The notes under the pieces were generated by a model. It saw only the letters and a list, made by a program, of their open reading frames with translations. It was not told where the DNA came from and ran no database searches. The position numbers and the translations under genes are program-made. Shown here piece after piece: positions 1-8,583 of a DNA stretch of 51,351 bases. The number at the start of each line of letters is the position of its first letter. Position 1 is the first letter of the stretch. Origin of the DNA: Chitinophaga pinensis (GTDB taxonomy: Bacteria > Bacteroidota > Bacteroidia > NS11-12g > UBA955); contig CAMAQS010000007.1 in assembly GCA_945860565.1 (NCBI GenBank), positions 1 to 51,351 of the forward strand, in the 5' to 3' direction.

Positions 1-1937
1 AAGTATTTTACTGTGTCTGCATTTTGGGCATCAAACAATTGTTTTTCGTAGGTACAAATGCGTTTGTCTGCTCCCAAGTCTACCAATGGCAATGGCTTCT
101 TGTAAATGATTGCTGTATCGTAGAATGTACATCCGTTGCCATCTTTTACTTTGATTCTCACTACACTGTCTCTGTTTACATTTTTAATTACCAAGTTGCT
201 GTTTGTATCGCCTGCTATATGGTATTCGTTTTTGAATGCTTTGGATGCTGTATCTAGCGTCCAGCGGGTCCAATAGTAGCTATAGTTCGGCACACCACTT
301 ACTATTTTTGCTTTCAAATCCAAATCTGTACCATAACATGCAAATGTATCTACCGTGGCCAAGATTACTTTTGGTGGATCTGGTAAGATGATGGTATCAC
401 TATATATGGTAGGACAGTTAAACGAATTGTTTACTGTATGTAGGATGATGTATTTGCCACCTACATAATAGTTCATTGTATCTGATTTTTTGGAGCTAAA
501 GAAATATTCTTTTTTTCCTGTACTATCGCGAACACTCCATTGATAGGTGGCTGTTCCTCTAAAATTGGCAGCCAATTTGGCTGTCATCGCAAAACGTCCA
601 CATTTAAGAGTATCGTATTTGCGGATATCCTCGGCCATTGGATTTACTTTCACCTTGAAGCTTCGGATGGATATCATTGGAGGCGTACAGTGCTGGTCAG
701 TAGCTTTTACAGTAAATGAGTATGATACTTCTGAGGCTTGACCGCGTTTGGTTTGCCAGCAGAATTCATATTCTTTTTCTCGTTTTGTGGGATCCACCAC
801 CGTAAATGTAGCACCTGGGATACCACCATTCCATGAGCCCAATACAGTGTCTGGCACTGTTTGGTATGGGGTAAAGGTCTCATCCGTGATTTTTATCTTT
901 TTACATATTTTATCTCCCTCGCAGATGGTCCAGCTAAATGGCCCATTGATAATGGGAGGTTTATTGTATCCACACTCGTCTAAAACCCACATCTGCATGT
1001 CGCGTCGGGTTTTACCAATAACTATCCAGTTGCCGGTAGCACTGTCTTGGCGCCACTCTGTTTGTTCGATTACCAAGATGGGAACCTCGTCACATTTAGT
1101 AGGTGTAGTAATGATATCACCGTTGCCTTCGTCAAAAAAGAATCCGCGGGGTGGGATTAAATTTGGCTTAGGATCGCATTTAATGGTAGTTGGAGGAATA
1201 CAAAACGGGGTCATTGGCCATTGTTCAGAATAGGGTGAGCTATAACTTACAGCACTATTTGGCAATCCTTGTAATCCTTTAAGTAACTTATATGAAATTG
1301 AATCAAAATCCACCGTATCTACCGCACCATTGTTATAATACCAAGGGGTGTTACAACACAAGAAACCAATAGGCTCATTTGAAAGCTGCGGTGAAGTGTT
1401 ACACTTTTTGGTGGTCTTTTGAATGTTGCAGATGTTAATCATACAGGTAGTGTAAAAATTCGCATTGGATGCACCTGTTGTAATGGCACCGTTACGGCAA
1501 CACTGACCAATATAAAAAGTTACCTCACAACAGGAACTTTTATTCACAAACTGACTCAACGGTGATTTTGTAAAATCTACGGTTATCTCATATGTATGTT
1601 CTTCTACCCCTTTACCTGTTCCATAGGTATTTTTGGGATTACATGGATTTGAAGAGGACGAACACCGAGTGGTTACGTCGCGAATGTTCGTGCGAGTCAA
1701 TCCAGATACACTAACATTGCCACAACCATTGCCCCCACTGGTACCTGCGTAAGCACCAAAAGTTGGGCTATTAAAAGAAATACCCCTACAATCGCGGTAA
1801 ACTTTAGAAGTAATTTTATATTTTCCACTTCCCAGACATTGGTAAGACATATCTGCCCCCATCATGTGGTCTGAGTAACTTGGTAAAAATTTCCCAAGAA
1901 ACAGTAATAATAAAACTATTCGTAAATGTTTTAACAT
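1..1937 (-). CDS. Large cysteine-rich secreted surface protein, N-terminal part (3' end beyond the window)
   Basis: The minus strand is open from an ATG at 1937 to the left edge, giving 645 visible codons with no stop. Residues 1-22 form a signal peptide (MLKHLRIVLLLLFLGKF, then a small-residue end). The mature start reads DHMMGADMSYQC, followed by KVYRDCRG. This opening recurs in large Bacteroidota secreted proteins that often end in a gliding-motility-type (CHU-like) C-terminal domain. The visible part is rich in Cys, Thr, Asn and Pro, with PKD/Ig-like stretches in the second half, so it is probably a T9SS-exported adhesin or matrix protein. The sorting domain would lie outside the window, so this is inferred. 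The short plus-strand open frames in 24-1233 are its antisense shadows. A -7 box lies 30 bases upstream. Confidence 0.85.
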   Translation of the reverse strand, partial: MLKHLRIVLLLLFLGKFLPSYSDHMMGADMSYQCLGSGKYKITSKVYRDCRGISFNSPTFGAYAGTSGGNGCGNVSVSGLTRTNIRDVTTRCSSSSNPCNPKNTYGTGKGVEEHTYEITVDFTKSPLSQFVNKSSCCEVTFYIGQCCRNGAITTGASNANFYTTCMINICNIQKTTKKCNTSPQLSNEPIGFLCCNTPWYYNNGAVDTVDFDSISYKLLKGLQGLPNSAVSYSSPYSEQWPMTPFCIPPTTIKCDPKPNLIPPRGFFFDEGNGDIITTPTKCDEVPILVIEQTEWRQDSATGNWIVIGKTRRDMQMWVLDECGYNKPPIINGPFSWTICEGDKICKKIKITDETFTPYQTVPDTVLGSWNGGIPGATFTVVDPTKREKEYEFCWQTKRGQASEVSYSFTVKATDQHCTPPMISIRSFKVKVNPMAEDIRKYDTLKCGRFAMTAKLAANFRGTATYQWSVRDSTGKKEYFFSSKKSDTMNYYVGGKYIILHTVNNSFNCPTIYSDTIILPDPPKVILATVDTFACYGTDLDLKAKIVSGVPNYSYYWTRWTLDTASKAFKNEYHIAGDTNSNLVIKNVNRDSVVRIKVKDGNGCTFYDTAIIYKKPLPLVDLGADKRICTYEKQLFDAQNADTVKY

Positions 1938-1967
1938 AGTAGTTTCTATTTGTTTGTTAGACAACAC

Positions 1968-2000
1968 CAAAAGTAAAATTGTTGTACATTGAAAATACAA
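1968..2000 (-). promoter_or_regulatory. Promoter of the large surface protein
   Basis: Read on the minus strand, TACTTTTG (plus 1968-1975) fits the Bacteroidota -7 box TAnnTTTG. A TTG lies 22 bases upstream (plus 1998-2000), at the long end of the usual spacing. The predicted transcript start is about 25-30 bases before the ATG at 1937. The rest of the 261-base divergent gap before the aminopeptidase gene shows no clear signal. Confidence 0.5.
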
Positions 2001-2198
2001 TTATTCTAAACGAATTTACAACTTAAATGAAATCAACCTATTCATCTATGAATGTAACGCGCTTAACTATTTACTCAAAGCGAACAATACCAATCAATTA
2101 CAAAAAAACATCAAAGAAGTCAAACGAATTATCGCGTGATATTATTTTTATTTTGTGTGTAAGAAGTATCTTCGTAAATAAATTAATATTACAATTTT

Positions 2199-3479
2199 AT
2201 GAAATACAATAACATAAACAAAGACCTTTTCATACGTAACAGAAGTAAACTTTCGGCACAATTGGCATCGGGAACCATGGCTTTATTCCATAGCAATCAC
2301 GAAACACCCAGAAATGGAGATGCCTTTTTTTCTTTCAGACAACAAAGTGATTTGTTTTATTTAACTGGTATAGACCAAGAAGATACCATTTTGGTTTTAT
2401 TTCCAGATTGTCCTAATCCTCAATTTCGTGAAGTTGTATTTGTAAAAGAGACCAACGAACAAATTGCCGTGTGGGATGGTGCCAAATTGAATCCTGAACA
2501 GGTTTTAGAAACATCAGGGATTCAATCTGTATTTTGGTTTCATGAATTTTGGAATACCATGCATGCTATTTTTTTAATGGCGGAAGGCATTGGTTTGAAT
2601 TTAAACGAAAACGACCGATTTTTAAGTCGAGTTTCATATAGTAATTTGGATTTTTGCAATGAAGTTAAACACCGTTATCCATTGCACAGATATTCCAGAT
2701 TGGCGAGCACTATGGCCAGATTGAGAATGTCTAAAGAAGACATAGAAATTGAACTATTAAAAGAAGCCATTTCAATCACAAAAAAGGGATTAATGCGGGC
2801 TTTGAAATTCGTAAAACCTGGTGTATGGGAATATGAAATTGAGGCTGAAATCATCCATGAGTTTATTCGAAATAGAAGTAAGGGATTTGCATTTGACCCA
2901 ATCATTGCCACCGGCAAAAATGCAACAACCTTACATTATATAGACAATAACAAGCAGTGTCAAGATGGTGATTTATTGTTGATGGATTTTGGTGCGGAAT
3001 ATGCAAATTACAATGGCGATTTAACACGCTGTATTCCGGTTAATGGCAAATTTAGCCAACGACAGAAAGATGTGTATAACAGTGTATTGGCCATCCACCG
3101 TTTTGCTAAATCGATTTTAAAGCCAGGGTTAATCTTACCTAATTACCATGGCGAAGTTGCAAAATTCGCAAATGAGGAATTGGTAAAATTGGGGCTATTT
3201 ACATCCCAAGAAATAAAAGATAATCCACGTAGTTATCTAAAATATTTCATGCACGGTACCTCACATCATTTGGGATTAGATGTCCACGACGTAATGCATC
3301 GTTTTGAACCCATACCGGATCGGTCTGTATTAACCATTGAACCAGGAATTTACATCCCACAAGAAGGAATAGGCATAAGAATTGAAAATGATTTACTCAT
3401 TGCTCATTCCGGAAATATTGATTTCATGGAAGATTTCCCAATTGAAGTGGAAGAAATCGAGACCTTGATGCATTCTTAA
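2199..3479 (+). CDS. pepP: Aminopeptidase P (Xaa-Pro aminopeptidase)
   Basis: This 426-residue M24B metallopeptidase removes an N-terminal residue when the second residue is proline; it is cytoplasmic and needs two Mn ions. The N-terminal half (about 1-170) matches the aminopeptidase P N-domain with its FRQQSDLFYLTG motif, and the pita-bread catalytic domain follows. All five metal ligands can be placed by family pattern: D263 and D274 in LMDFGAEYANYNGD, H356 in GTSHHLGLDVHD, E381 in TIEPGIYI and E396 in GIRIEND. Length is normal for the family. The stop overlaps the stop of the convergent pcm gene through a CTTAAG palindrome. I saw no good promoter box upstream. Confidence 0.95.
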   Translation: MKYNNINKDLFIRNRSKLSAQLASGTMALFHSNHETPRNGDAFFSFRQQSDLFYLTGIDQEDTILVLFPDCPNPQFREVVFVKETNEQIAVWDGAKLNPEQVLETSGIQSVFWFHEFWNTMHAIFLMAEGIGLNLNENDRFLSRVSYSNLDFCNEVKHRYPLHRYSRLASTMARLRMSKEDIEIELLKEAISITKKGLMRALKFVKPGVWEYEIEAEIIHEFIRNRSKGFAFDPIIATGKNATTLHYIDNNKQCQDGDLLLMDFGAEYANYNGDLTRCIPVNGKFSQRQKDVYNSVLAIHRFAKSILKPGLILPNYHGEVAKFANEELVKLGLFTSQEIKDNPRSYLKYFMHGTSHHLGLDVHDVMHRFEPIPDRSVLTIEPGIYIPQEGIGIRIENDLLIAHSGNIDFMEDFPIEVEEIETLMHS

Positions 3480-4129
3480 GAATTCCATCCATTTTTCCCA
3501 ATTAAGGGAACAAATTTACACTCTCCAAAACTTTCCTTTTTTACGGAACTTTCTGATATTCGGGTGAACCGCATCATTTGCTGTTCATTTTCCTTTTCAC
3601 CGATAGGAATAACGAGCTTCCCTCCAATTTTTAGTTGAGAAATCAAAATTTCAGGAAGTGCGGGTGCTCCCGCCGTTACAATTATGCCATCGTAGGGTGC
3701 GTATTTTGAAACACCTTGACTCCCATCGCCATGAATGAGTTTTATATTGTCTCCAAATTTCTTTAACACGGGCAAGGCTAAATTGAGTAAATCTTTTATG
3801 TATTCAATACTGTACAATTCAACCCCCATTTTCATGAGTACAGCGGCTTGATAACCACTGCCAGTTCCGATTTCTAAAATCTTACTATTTGGTTGAATTT
3901 CTAATAGTTGAGTTTGAAAAGCAACGGTAAATGGTTGGGAAATTGTTTGTTCAAATCCTATAGGAAAAGCGGCATCTCTGTAAGAAAATTGCTCAAAATC
4001 TTTGGGGAAAAACCAATGTCTAGGAACCGACGAAATGGCAGCTAAAACCGATAAATCGACTATGCCTTTATTACGCAACTCATTGACTAGCTTATTTCTT
4101 TTCCCTACATGAACTGGATTGTCTTGCAT
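3476..4129 (-). CDS. pcm: Protein-L-isoaspartate O-methyltransferase
   Basis: This cytoplasmic enzyme (217 residues) uses S-adenosylmethionine to methylate isoaspartyl residues and so starts repair of aged proteins. Family landmarks are VPRHWFFP near the N-terminus, the GFEQTISQPF motif (family: G.xQTISxP), and the SAM-binding loop ILEIGTGSGYQAAVL. The ATG at 4129 (MQDNPVH) was chosen over the longer frame to 4276. The extra 49 residues are hydrophobic and unlike the family, and would overlap the divergent gene at 4225. Two TAnnTTTG-type boxes lie 70-90 bases upstream. Confidence 0.93.
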   Translation of the reverse strand: MQDNPVHVGKRNKLVNELRNKGIVDLSVLAAISSVPRHWFFPKDFEQFSYRDAAFPIGFEQTISQPFTVAFQTQLLEIQPNSKILEIGTGSGYQAAVLMKMGVELYSIEYIKDLLNLALPVLKKFGDNIKLIHGDGSQGVSKYAPYDGIIVTAGAPALPEILISQLKIGGKLVIPIGEKENEQQMMRFTRISESSVKKESFGECKFVPLIGKNGWNS

Positions 4130-4201
4130 TTTATAATTTAAACAGGTTGTTAAGAATGATTTTTTTTTATGTTGGGGATTAGATGAACTTTTGTAAAGTC
4201 G

Positions 4202-4219
4202 CAAAAATAGACAAACATA
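4202..4219 (-). promoter_or_regulatory. Possible paired -7 boxes for pcm
   Basis: On the minus strand TATGTTTG (plus 4212-4219) and TATTTTTG (plus 4202-4209) both match TAnnTTTG and lie 70-90 bases before the pcm ATG. Neither has a TTG at the expected distance. They sit in the short leader of the divergent gene at 4225. Confidence 0.35.
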
Positions 4220-4224
4220 TAGAT

Positions 4225-5193
4225 ATGAAAAAAATAATCGTTCTTGGATCCAGTAAATCTGTTGATGACTTTGCATCGATCATTGCAGAGACCAAGAATG
4301 TTGAAATTTCTGGTTATTTTGATCCAGACGACTCAATGAATTATGATATGTTTGGCGATTTTATTAAATCTATAGAAATCATTCAGCGCGGAGACATCTT
4401 CATAATAGGTGAAAAAGCAGAAAACATAGATTTAGGTGTTGTTTCACAAATGATTAAATTCGGCAAGCATATTTTTGTTGAAGGATTTAGAAATTGGTCA
4501 CTTTTTGAAACGGAACAACTTGAAAAATTGCGAATTGAAAGTCAAACCACCTTTCAATTCAGCAATACTCTTTTTGGTTTACCGATTTTTACGACTGCAC
4601 AGCAATTTGTAAAGAAACCAAGATTCATTAAACTTGAAAAACATTGTCAAGCGCCAAAACCTGGGTACTTTGAACAATGGATATTTCAACAAATGGTGCA
4701 GGAATTGGATCTAATCTGCCGATTAATGGATTGTGGAATCCGACATATTTCGGCTAGACCTATGTTTCTTTTTGGCGAACACACCGATTTATTGAATATA
4801 CACATTGAATTCGACAATGACGCTATTTGTCACGTTTCTTTGGGCAGAGCCATACCAGAATCAATACATTCTCTTAAAATCTATCAGCATGAAAAATTGT
4901 TCCATGTAGATTTTAGCCAAAACCAGTTAACGGAATCTCGTTTGGCATCTAGAAACGATCAACTGAGCTTAGACATAAGCGCCATTGCACACCAAAGCAC
5001 CGATCCATCAGAAATTATAACCTTAGAACGGAGCATTATGCCTTATGATGCAAGAAAAATGGAATTTCGCAATTTCCTAGAGAACATCGATAAAAAACTT
5101 ACTCCATTAACTAATTTATCACACCTTCAATCGGTAGCTGATTTGTGTGAAGTTATATGTGAAAAGGTAAAACGTAGGTATCAAACCGTTTAG
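4225..5193 (+). CDS. Gfo/Idh/MocA-like protein, probably without classical dehydrogenase activity
   Basis: A 322-residue protein with an N-terminal Rossmann-like segment (KKIIVLGSS) and the second-domain pattern of Gfo/Idh/MocA oxidoreductases, which usually oxidise or reduce sugars with NAD(P). Two hallmarks are altered. The glycine-rich loop reads VLGSSKS rather than GxGxxG. Where the family has an EKP motif carrying the catalytic lysine, this protein has VEGFRNW (EGF at 86-88). It may be a divergent or non-catalytic member. The ATG at 4225 was chosen over one at 4183, which would run into the pcm upstream region and adds no family sequence. The following lipoprotein and sugar transferase suggest a link to surface polysaccharide, but that gene has its own promoter. 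Confidence 0.7.
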   Translation: MKKIIVLGSSKSVDDFASIIAETKNVEISGYFDPDDSMNYDMFGDFIKSIEIIQRGDIFIIGEKAENIDLGVVSQMIKFGKHIFVEGFRNWSLFETEQLEKLRIESQTTFQFSNTLFGLPIFTTAQQFVKKPRFIKLEKHCQAPKPGYFEQWIFQQMVQELDLICRLMDCGIRHISARPMFLFGEHTDLLNIHIEFDNDAICHVSLGRAIPESIHSLKIYQHEKLFHVDFSQNQLTESRLASRNDQLSLDISAIAHQSTDPSEIITLERSIMPYDARKMEFRNFLENIDKKLTPLTNLSHLQSVADLCEVICEKVKRRYQTV

Positions 5194-5247
5194 AAATTTC
5201 TGAATGTAATATTCTAGACAGAATTTATATTCTGAAACATTGAATTT

Positions 5248-5276
5248 TTGATTCACTCGTTAATCAATTACTTTTG
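5248..5276 (+). promoter_or_regulatory. Promoter of the lipoprotein-glycosyltransferase pair
   Basis: TTG at 5248-5250, an 18-base spacer, then TACTTTTG at 5269-5276 match both Bacteroidota promoter elements exactly. The box ends only 5 bases before the ATG at 5282, so the mRNA is predicted to have almost no leader. Confidence 0.7.
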
Positions 5277-5281
5277 CCACA

Positions 5282-6184
5282 ATGAAACGGGGAATAAAAT
5301 CCATTTTTCTAATCATTACACCTTTTATTATGGGTGTATTATTGAATTCCTGTTCGGAAGACGATTCTTATGTTCCCGCATACCTAGAAATTGACAGTGT
5401 ATTGGTTGATGCAACAAGTATAGAAGGCAATGGGGTTCATCACATAACGTCCATTCAAATTTATCACAATAACAAAACAGTTGGAACGTTTCCATTGCCT
5501 TGTAAAGTCCCAATTGATGCCGAAGGTTTTGATTCCATTCAAATTCAAGCTTTTGTAAAAAACAACGGAAATAGTCAAAACAATGTACCCTACCGCGTTT
5601 TGAATTTATTGCAAATGAAAGTTCAATTCAAACGCAAGGAAACCGTTAAAGTAATTCCGACATTTACTTACCGTACGAACACAACCATTGTTTGGCAAGA
5701 AGACTTTGAAACAGGGAATTCCACTTTGGTCCCCATTAGGTTAAACGATGGAGACAAAACTTCAATTGTAAGTAGTTCTTTTGATTTATTTGGGAGATAT
5801 TCTGGTTTGTCTAAAACATTTTCCGCTGAGTTCAAACCAATTGATTCATTGAAATTTATGGATTTGGGTTATTTTGAAAGGATTAAATCGTTGCCTTGGG
5901 ATGGACGTGAAGTATTTATGGAATTTGACATCAAAACGGAGATTCCAGTCACGCTGGCACTGAAAAGATTTTATGATGGTGGGGAACAATACGTTCCATA
6001 TATGACTGTTAATCCTACCAAGGGCATATGGAAAAGAATTTATTCGAATTTGGTTTATGAAATCCAAGGCCAACCGGCAAGTACACAATATGATGTCTAT
6101 TTCAGTGCGGATAAAGAAACAACATTTAATGGCAACCATCAAATTTTATTCGACAATATACGTTTAAGTTATTTGAAAGAATGA
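5282..6184 (+). CDS. Secreted lipoprotein of unknown function coupled to a sugar-phosphate transferase
   Basis: A 300-residue protein with a lipoprotein signal: a basic start, a hydrophobic stretch and the lipobox LLNSC, giving a lipidated Cys24 followed by acidic SEDD. The rest is rich in beta-strand-type sequence with conserved-looking motifs such as WQEDFETGN, and the C-terminal part (about 200-300) resembles a jelly-roll or carbohydrate-binding fold. That is an impression only; no family was recognised. Its last bases overlap the next gene by 4 (ATGA), so the two are probably made together. A role in surface polysaccharide display is inferred from that neighbour alone. Confidence 0.82.
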   Translation: MKRGIKSIFLIITPFIMGVLLNSCSEDDSYVPAYLEIDSVLVDATSIEGNGVHHITSIQIYHNNKTVGTFPLPCKVPIDAEGFDSIQIQAFVKNNGNSQNNVPYRVLNLLQMKVQFKRKETVKVIPTFTYRTNTTIVWQEDFETGNSTLVPIRLNDGDKTSIVSSSFDLFGRYSGLSKTFSAEFKPIDSLKFMDLGYFERIKSLPWDGREVFMEFDIKTEIPVTLALKRFYDGGEQYVPYMTVNPTKGIWKRIYSNLVYEIQGQPASTQYDVYFSADKETTFNGNHQILFDNIRLSYLKE

Positions 6185-7590
6185 GCAGAGTATATCGCAG
6201 ATTATTTTGGCATATTTCGGCTGATTGGGTGGCTGCAACAATAAGTTGGTTGGCGTTATTTTTGTTTCGAAAAAACTATATTGAAGCATTAAAACATGGT
6301 TATACTATTCCTATAAATCAGGATATTAAACTGTATGCTGGATTAATTATAATACCTACATTCTGGATATTCTTGTACGCTTTAACAGGATATTACCAGC
6401 ATATTTTGCGCAGATCTAGGTTGAAAGAACTCGAAAATACTTTAGGTACAAGTATTTTCGGTGTACTGTTTTTGTTTTTTGTTTTTATTTTGGATGACAG
6501 TGTTTCCAATTACCAAGACTATTACATTTCATTGGCTATTCTGTTTGGATTCCATTTTATAACTACTCTCATTTTTCGGTTAATTAATGCCACACATACA
6601 ATCAGTCAAATCAGATCCAGAAAATGGGGGTACAATACATTGCTCATTGGCACAGGAAATACAGGTTTAACATTGTTTCAGGAGTTAGAAAATGCTAAAA
6701 TTCATGAGGGATTTAATGTTGTTGGCTTTGTACAAATTGTTCAGAAAGTGGATGCATTGCCAGTGCCTATTTTAGGCAGTTGGGATCAGTTAGATGAGAT
6801 AATTAAATCCCACCAAATTGAGGATTTAATTATTTGTAATGACCCCCAAGATTCAGAATATGTACCTTTAATTATTGACAAAATTCAAAATGAAGAAATT
6901 CATTTAAAAATGCTGCCTAACGAATACAATTTGGTAATGGGAATGGTAAAAATGAACAATATTTTGGGTACAATGTTGGCTGAAGTAGATTTTGAGGTTA
7001 TGCCCTATTGGCAGAAATTTATCAAACGGGGAATGGACATGTTCTTTTCACTTTTGGCCCTGATTGTGCTGTCTCCAGTTTTTTTTATCATCGCCATTTT
7101 AGTAAAAATGAACTCCAATGGTCCAATATTTTTCAAGCAAGATCGAATAGGATACAAAGGAGAAATATTCAAAATCATCAAATTTAGGAGTATGTTCGTC
7201 GATGCAGAGAAGTCAGGACCGCGATTAAGTAGCGACGAAGATGACAGAAGAACTTCTGTAGGTATTATACTTAGAAAGACCAGATTAGATGAAATTCCGC
7301 AATTTGTGAATGTGCTATTGGGTCAAATGAGTTTGGTTGGACCTAGACCTGAAAGACAATTTTTCATCAACCAAATTGTCTCTAAAGCACCTATTTACAA
7401 ACGATTACACAGGGTAAAGCCAGGAATTACAAGTTGGGGTCAAATTAAATATGGCTATGCCGAAGATGTAAATGAAATGATAGACCGAATGAAATATGAT
7501 ATTTTGTATTTGGAAAACATGTCTTTGGCATTGGATATTAAAATCATGTTCACCACTGTTTTGATTATGATTCAGGGGCGCGGAAAGTAA
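6181..7590 (+). CDS. Polyprenyl-phosphate sugar-1-phosphate transferase (WcaJ-type, starts polysaccharide synthesis)
   Basis: A 469-residue integral membrane enzyme that transfers a sugar-1-phosphate from a nucleotide sugar to undecaprenyl phosphate, the first step of exopolysaccharide or capsule synthesis. Four or five N-terminal membrane segments are followed by a Rossmann-like domain (LLIGTGNTG, about 158-166), another membrane helix near 285, and the bacterial sugar transferase domain. Catalytic-domain motifs are FKIIKFRSM (K334 onwards), TRLDEIPQF with D370-E371, and SLVGPRPE. The sugar cannot be told from sequence. No other polysaccharide genes are nearby, so the rest of the pathway must lie elsewhere. 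Confidence 0.92.
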   Translation: MSRVYRRLFWHISADWVAATISWLALFLFRKNYIEALKHGYTIPINQDIKLYAGLIIIPTFWIFLYALTGYYQHILRRSRLKELENTLGTSIFGVLFLFFVFILDDSVSNYQDYYISLAILFGFHFITTLIFRLINATHTISQIRSRKWGYNTLLIGTGNTGLTLFQELENAKIHEGFNVVGFVQIVQKVDALPVPILGSWDQLDEIIKSHQIEDLIICNDPQDSEYVPLIIDKIQNEEIHLKMLPNEYNLVMGMVKMNNILGTMLAEVDFEVMPYWQKFIKRGMDMFFSLLALIVLSPVFFIIAILVKMNSNGPIFFKQDRIGYKGEIFKIIKFRSMFVDAEKSGPRLSSDEDDRRTSVGIILRKTRLDEIPQFVNVLLGQMSLVGPRPERQFFINQIVSKAPIYKRLHRVKPGITSWGQIKYGYAEDVNEMIDRMKYDILYLENMSLALDIKIMFTTVLIMIQGRGK

Positions 7591-7602
7591 ACAAAATACC
7601 GC

Positions 7603-7610
7603 TATTTTTG
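7603..7610 (+). promoter_or_regulatory. -7 box of the secretion-like operon
   Basis: TATTTTTG matches TAnnTTTG in the 36-base gap after the sugar transferase. No TTG is present at the usual upstream distance. The leader to the ATG at 7627 would be about 12 bases. Confidence 0.45.
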
Positions 7611-7626
7611 TAATTTAAATAGAACC

Positions 7627-8583
7627 ATGAATACGGAAAATCCGAATAGTTCAAATCCTCAAAAACCGTTGGCCCTGATTTTTGGCATCGTAAATGCCGA
7701 AAAAAGAAATATAAAATTCTTGTATGTCTATGCTGTTTTTTCTGGACTTATTAGTTTAACTATTCCACTGGGAATACAAACTATTATTGGTTACGTAATG
7801 GCAGGTCGTTTAAATACCAGTTGGTTTTTTTTGTCGCTGTTAATAACGCTTTGCGTTTTGTTGGCTGGGCTAACGAGATTGGCCCAATTGAGCATCATAG
7901 ATAGCATTCAAAGAAAACTATTTATTCGATTTTCTATGATTTTTAAAGAAAAAATACTTTCCTTTAAAAATGTCGTTAGCGAAACAATCACTCAGAGAAC
8001 GAGTTATTTTATGGATATCGTAACCCTGCAAAAAAGTTTATCCAAATTATTAATAGATTTTACTGGAAAGTTATTGCAAGCCGTTTTTGGATTGTTACTA
8101 CTGGCTGTTTACCATCCATTTTTCTTAGTTTTTGGAATAATTGTAACTTTAGTTGTATATCTTGTGCTAAAATATACTTGGAAACGGGGTTTTGAAACAA
8201 GCCGGTGCGAAAGTAATTTAAAATTTAAAACATTCAATGCCATCACAAAAATGGCACATGCTGGCAATAAAGAAGTATATGTCGATCAAATTGATGAATA
8301 CGTAAATGAATATGCGAAATCTCGAAATGCCCATTTTGGGATTTTATATCGTCAGGCATGGTTGGGAATACTTACCAAAGTTTTATTTACGGCGTTTATG
8401 TTGGTAATTGGCAGTTTTCTTTTGTTAGAACAACGTATTAGTTTAGGCCAATTTTTGGCATCTGAAATATTGATTATTACCTTGTTAGATGCCATTGAAA
8501 AACTTATTTTAACGGTAGAAAATTTATATGATTGTGGTGTATCAATTGAAAAATTAAATTTAATATCGGAAACTGATGATTAA
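7627..8583 (+). CDS. ABC exporter membrane domain lacking its ATPase domain (HlyB/LapB-type)
   Basis: At 318 residues this is about half the usual length of a type I secretion ABC exporter. It has six predicted membrane segments: about 30-55, 67-90, 145-165, 166-185, 245-270 and 275-295. The sequence matches the ABC transporter type-1 membrane fold (SGLISLTIPLGIQTIIG at the start). It stops at ETDD, where the linker to the nucleotide-binding domain would begin. No Walker A, signature or Walker B motif is present here or in the next two genes. The stop overlaps the HlyD start by 8 bases, so the short form looks settled rather than freshly broken. The ATPase may be supplied by another gene, or the protein may be non-transporting. 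Confidence 0.85.
   Translation: MNTENPNSSNPQKPLALIFGIVNAEKRNIKFLYVYAVFSGLISLTIPLGIQTIIGYVMAGRLNTSWFFLSLLITLCVLLAGLTRLAQLSIIDSIQRKLFIRFSMIFKEKILSFKNVVSETITQRTSYFMDIVTLQKSLSKLLIDFTGKLLQAVFGLLLLAVYHPFFLVFGIIVTLVVYLVLKYTWKRGFETSRCESNLKFKTFNAITKMAHAGNKEVYVDQIDEYVNEYAKSRNAHFGILYRQAWLGILTKVLFTAFMLVIGSFLLLEQRISLGQFLASEILIITLLDAIEKLILTVENLYDCGVSIEKLNLISETDD

Noticed and set aside
24-1233. Three plus-strand open frames at the left end
   Set aside because: They are antisense to the continuous minus-strand surface protein gene, which has a signal peptide and a promoter.
2027-2212. A 61-codon plus-strand frame before pepP
   Set aside because: It lies in the divergent promoter region, overlaps the pepP start and has low-complexity content without a recognised domain.
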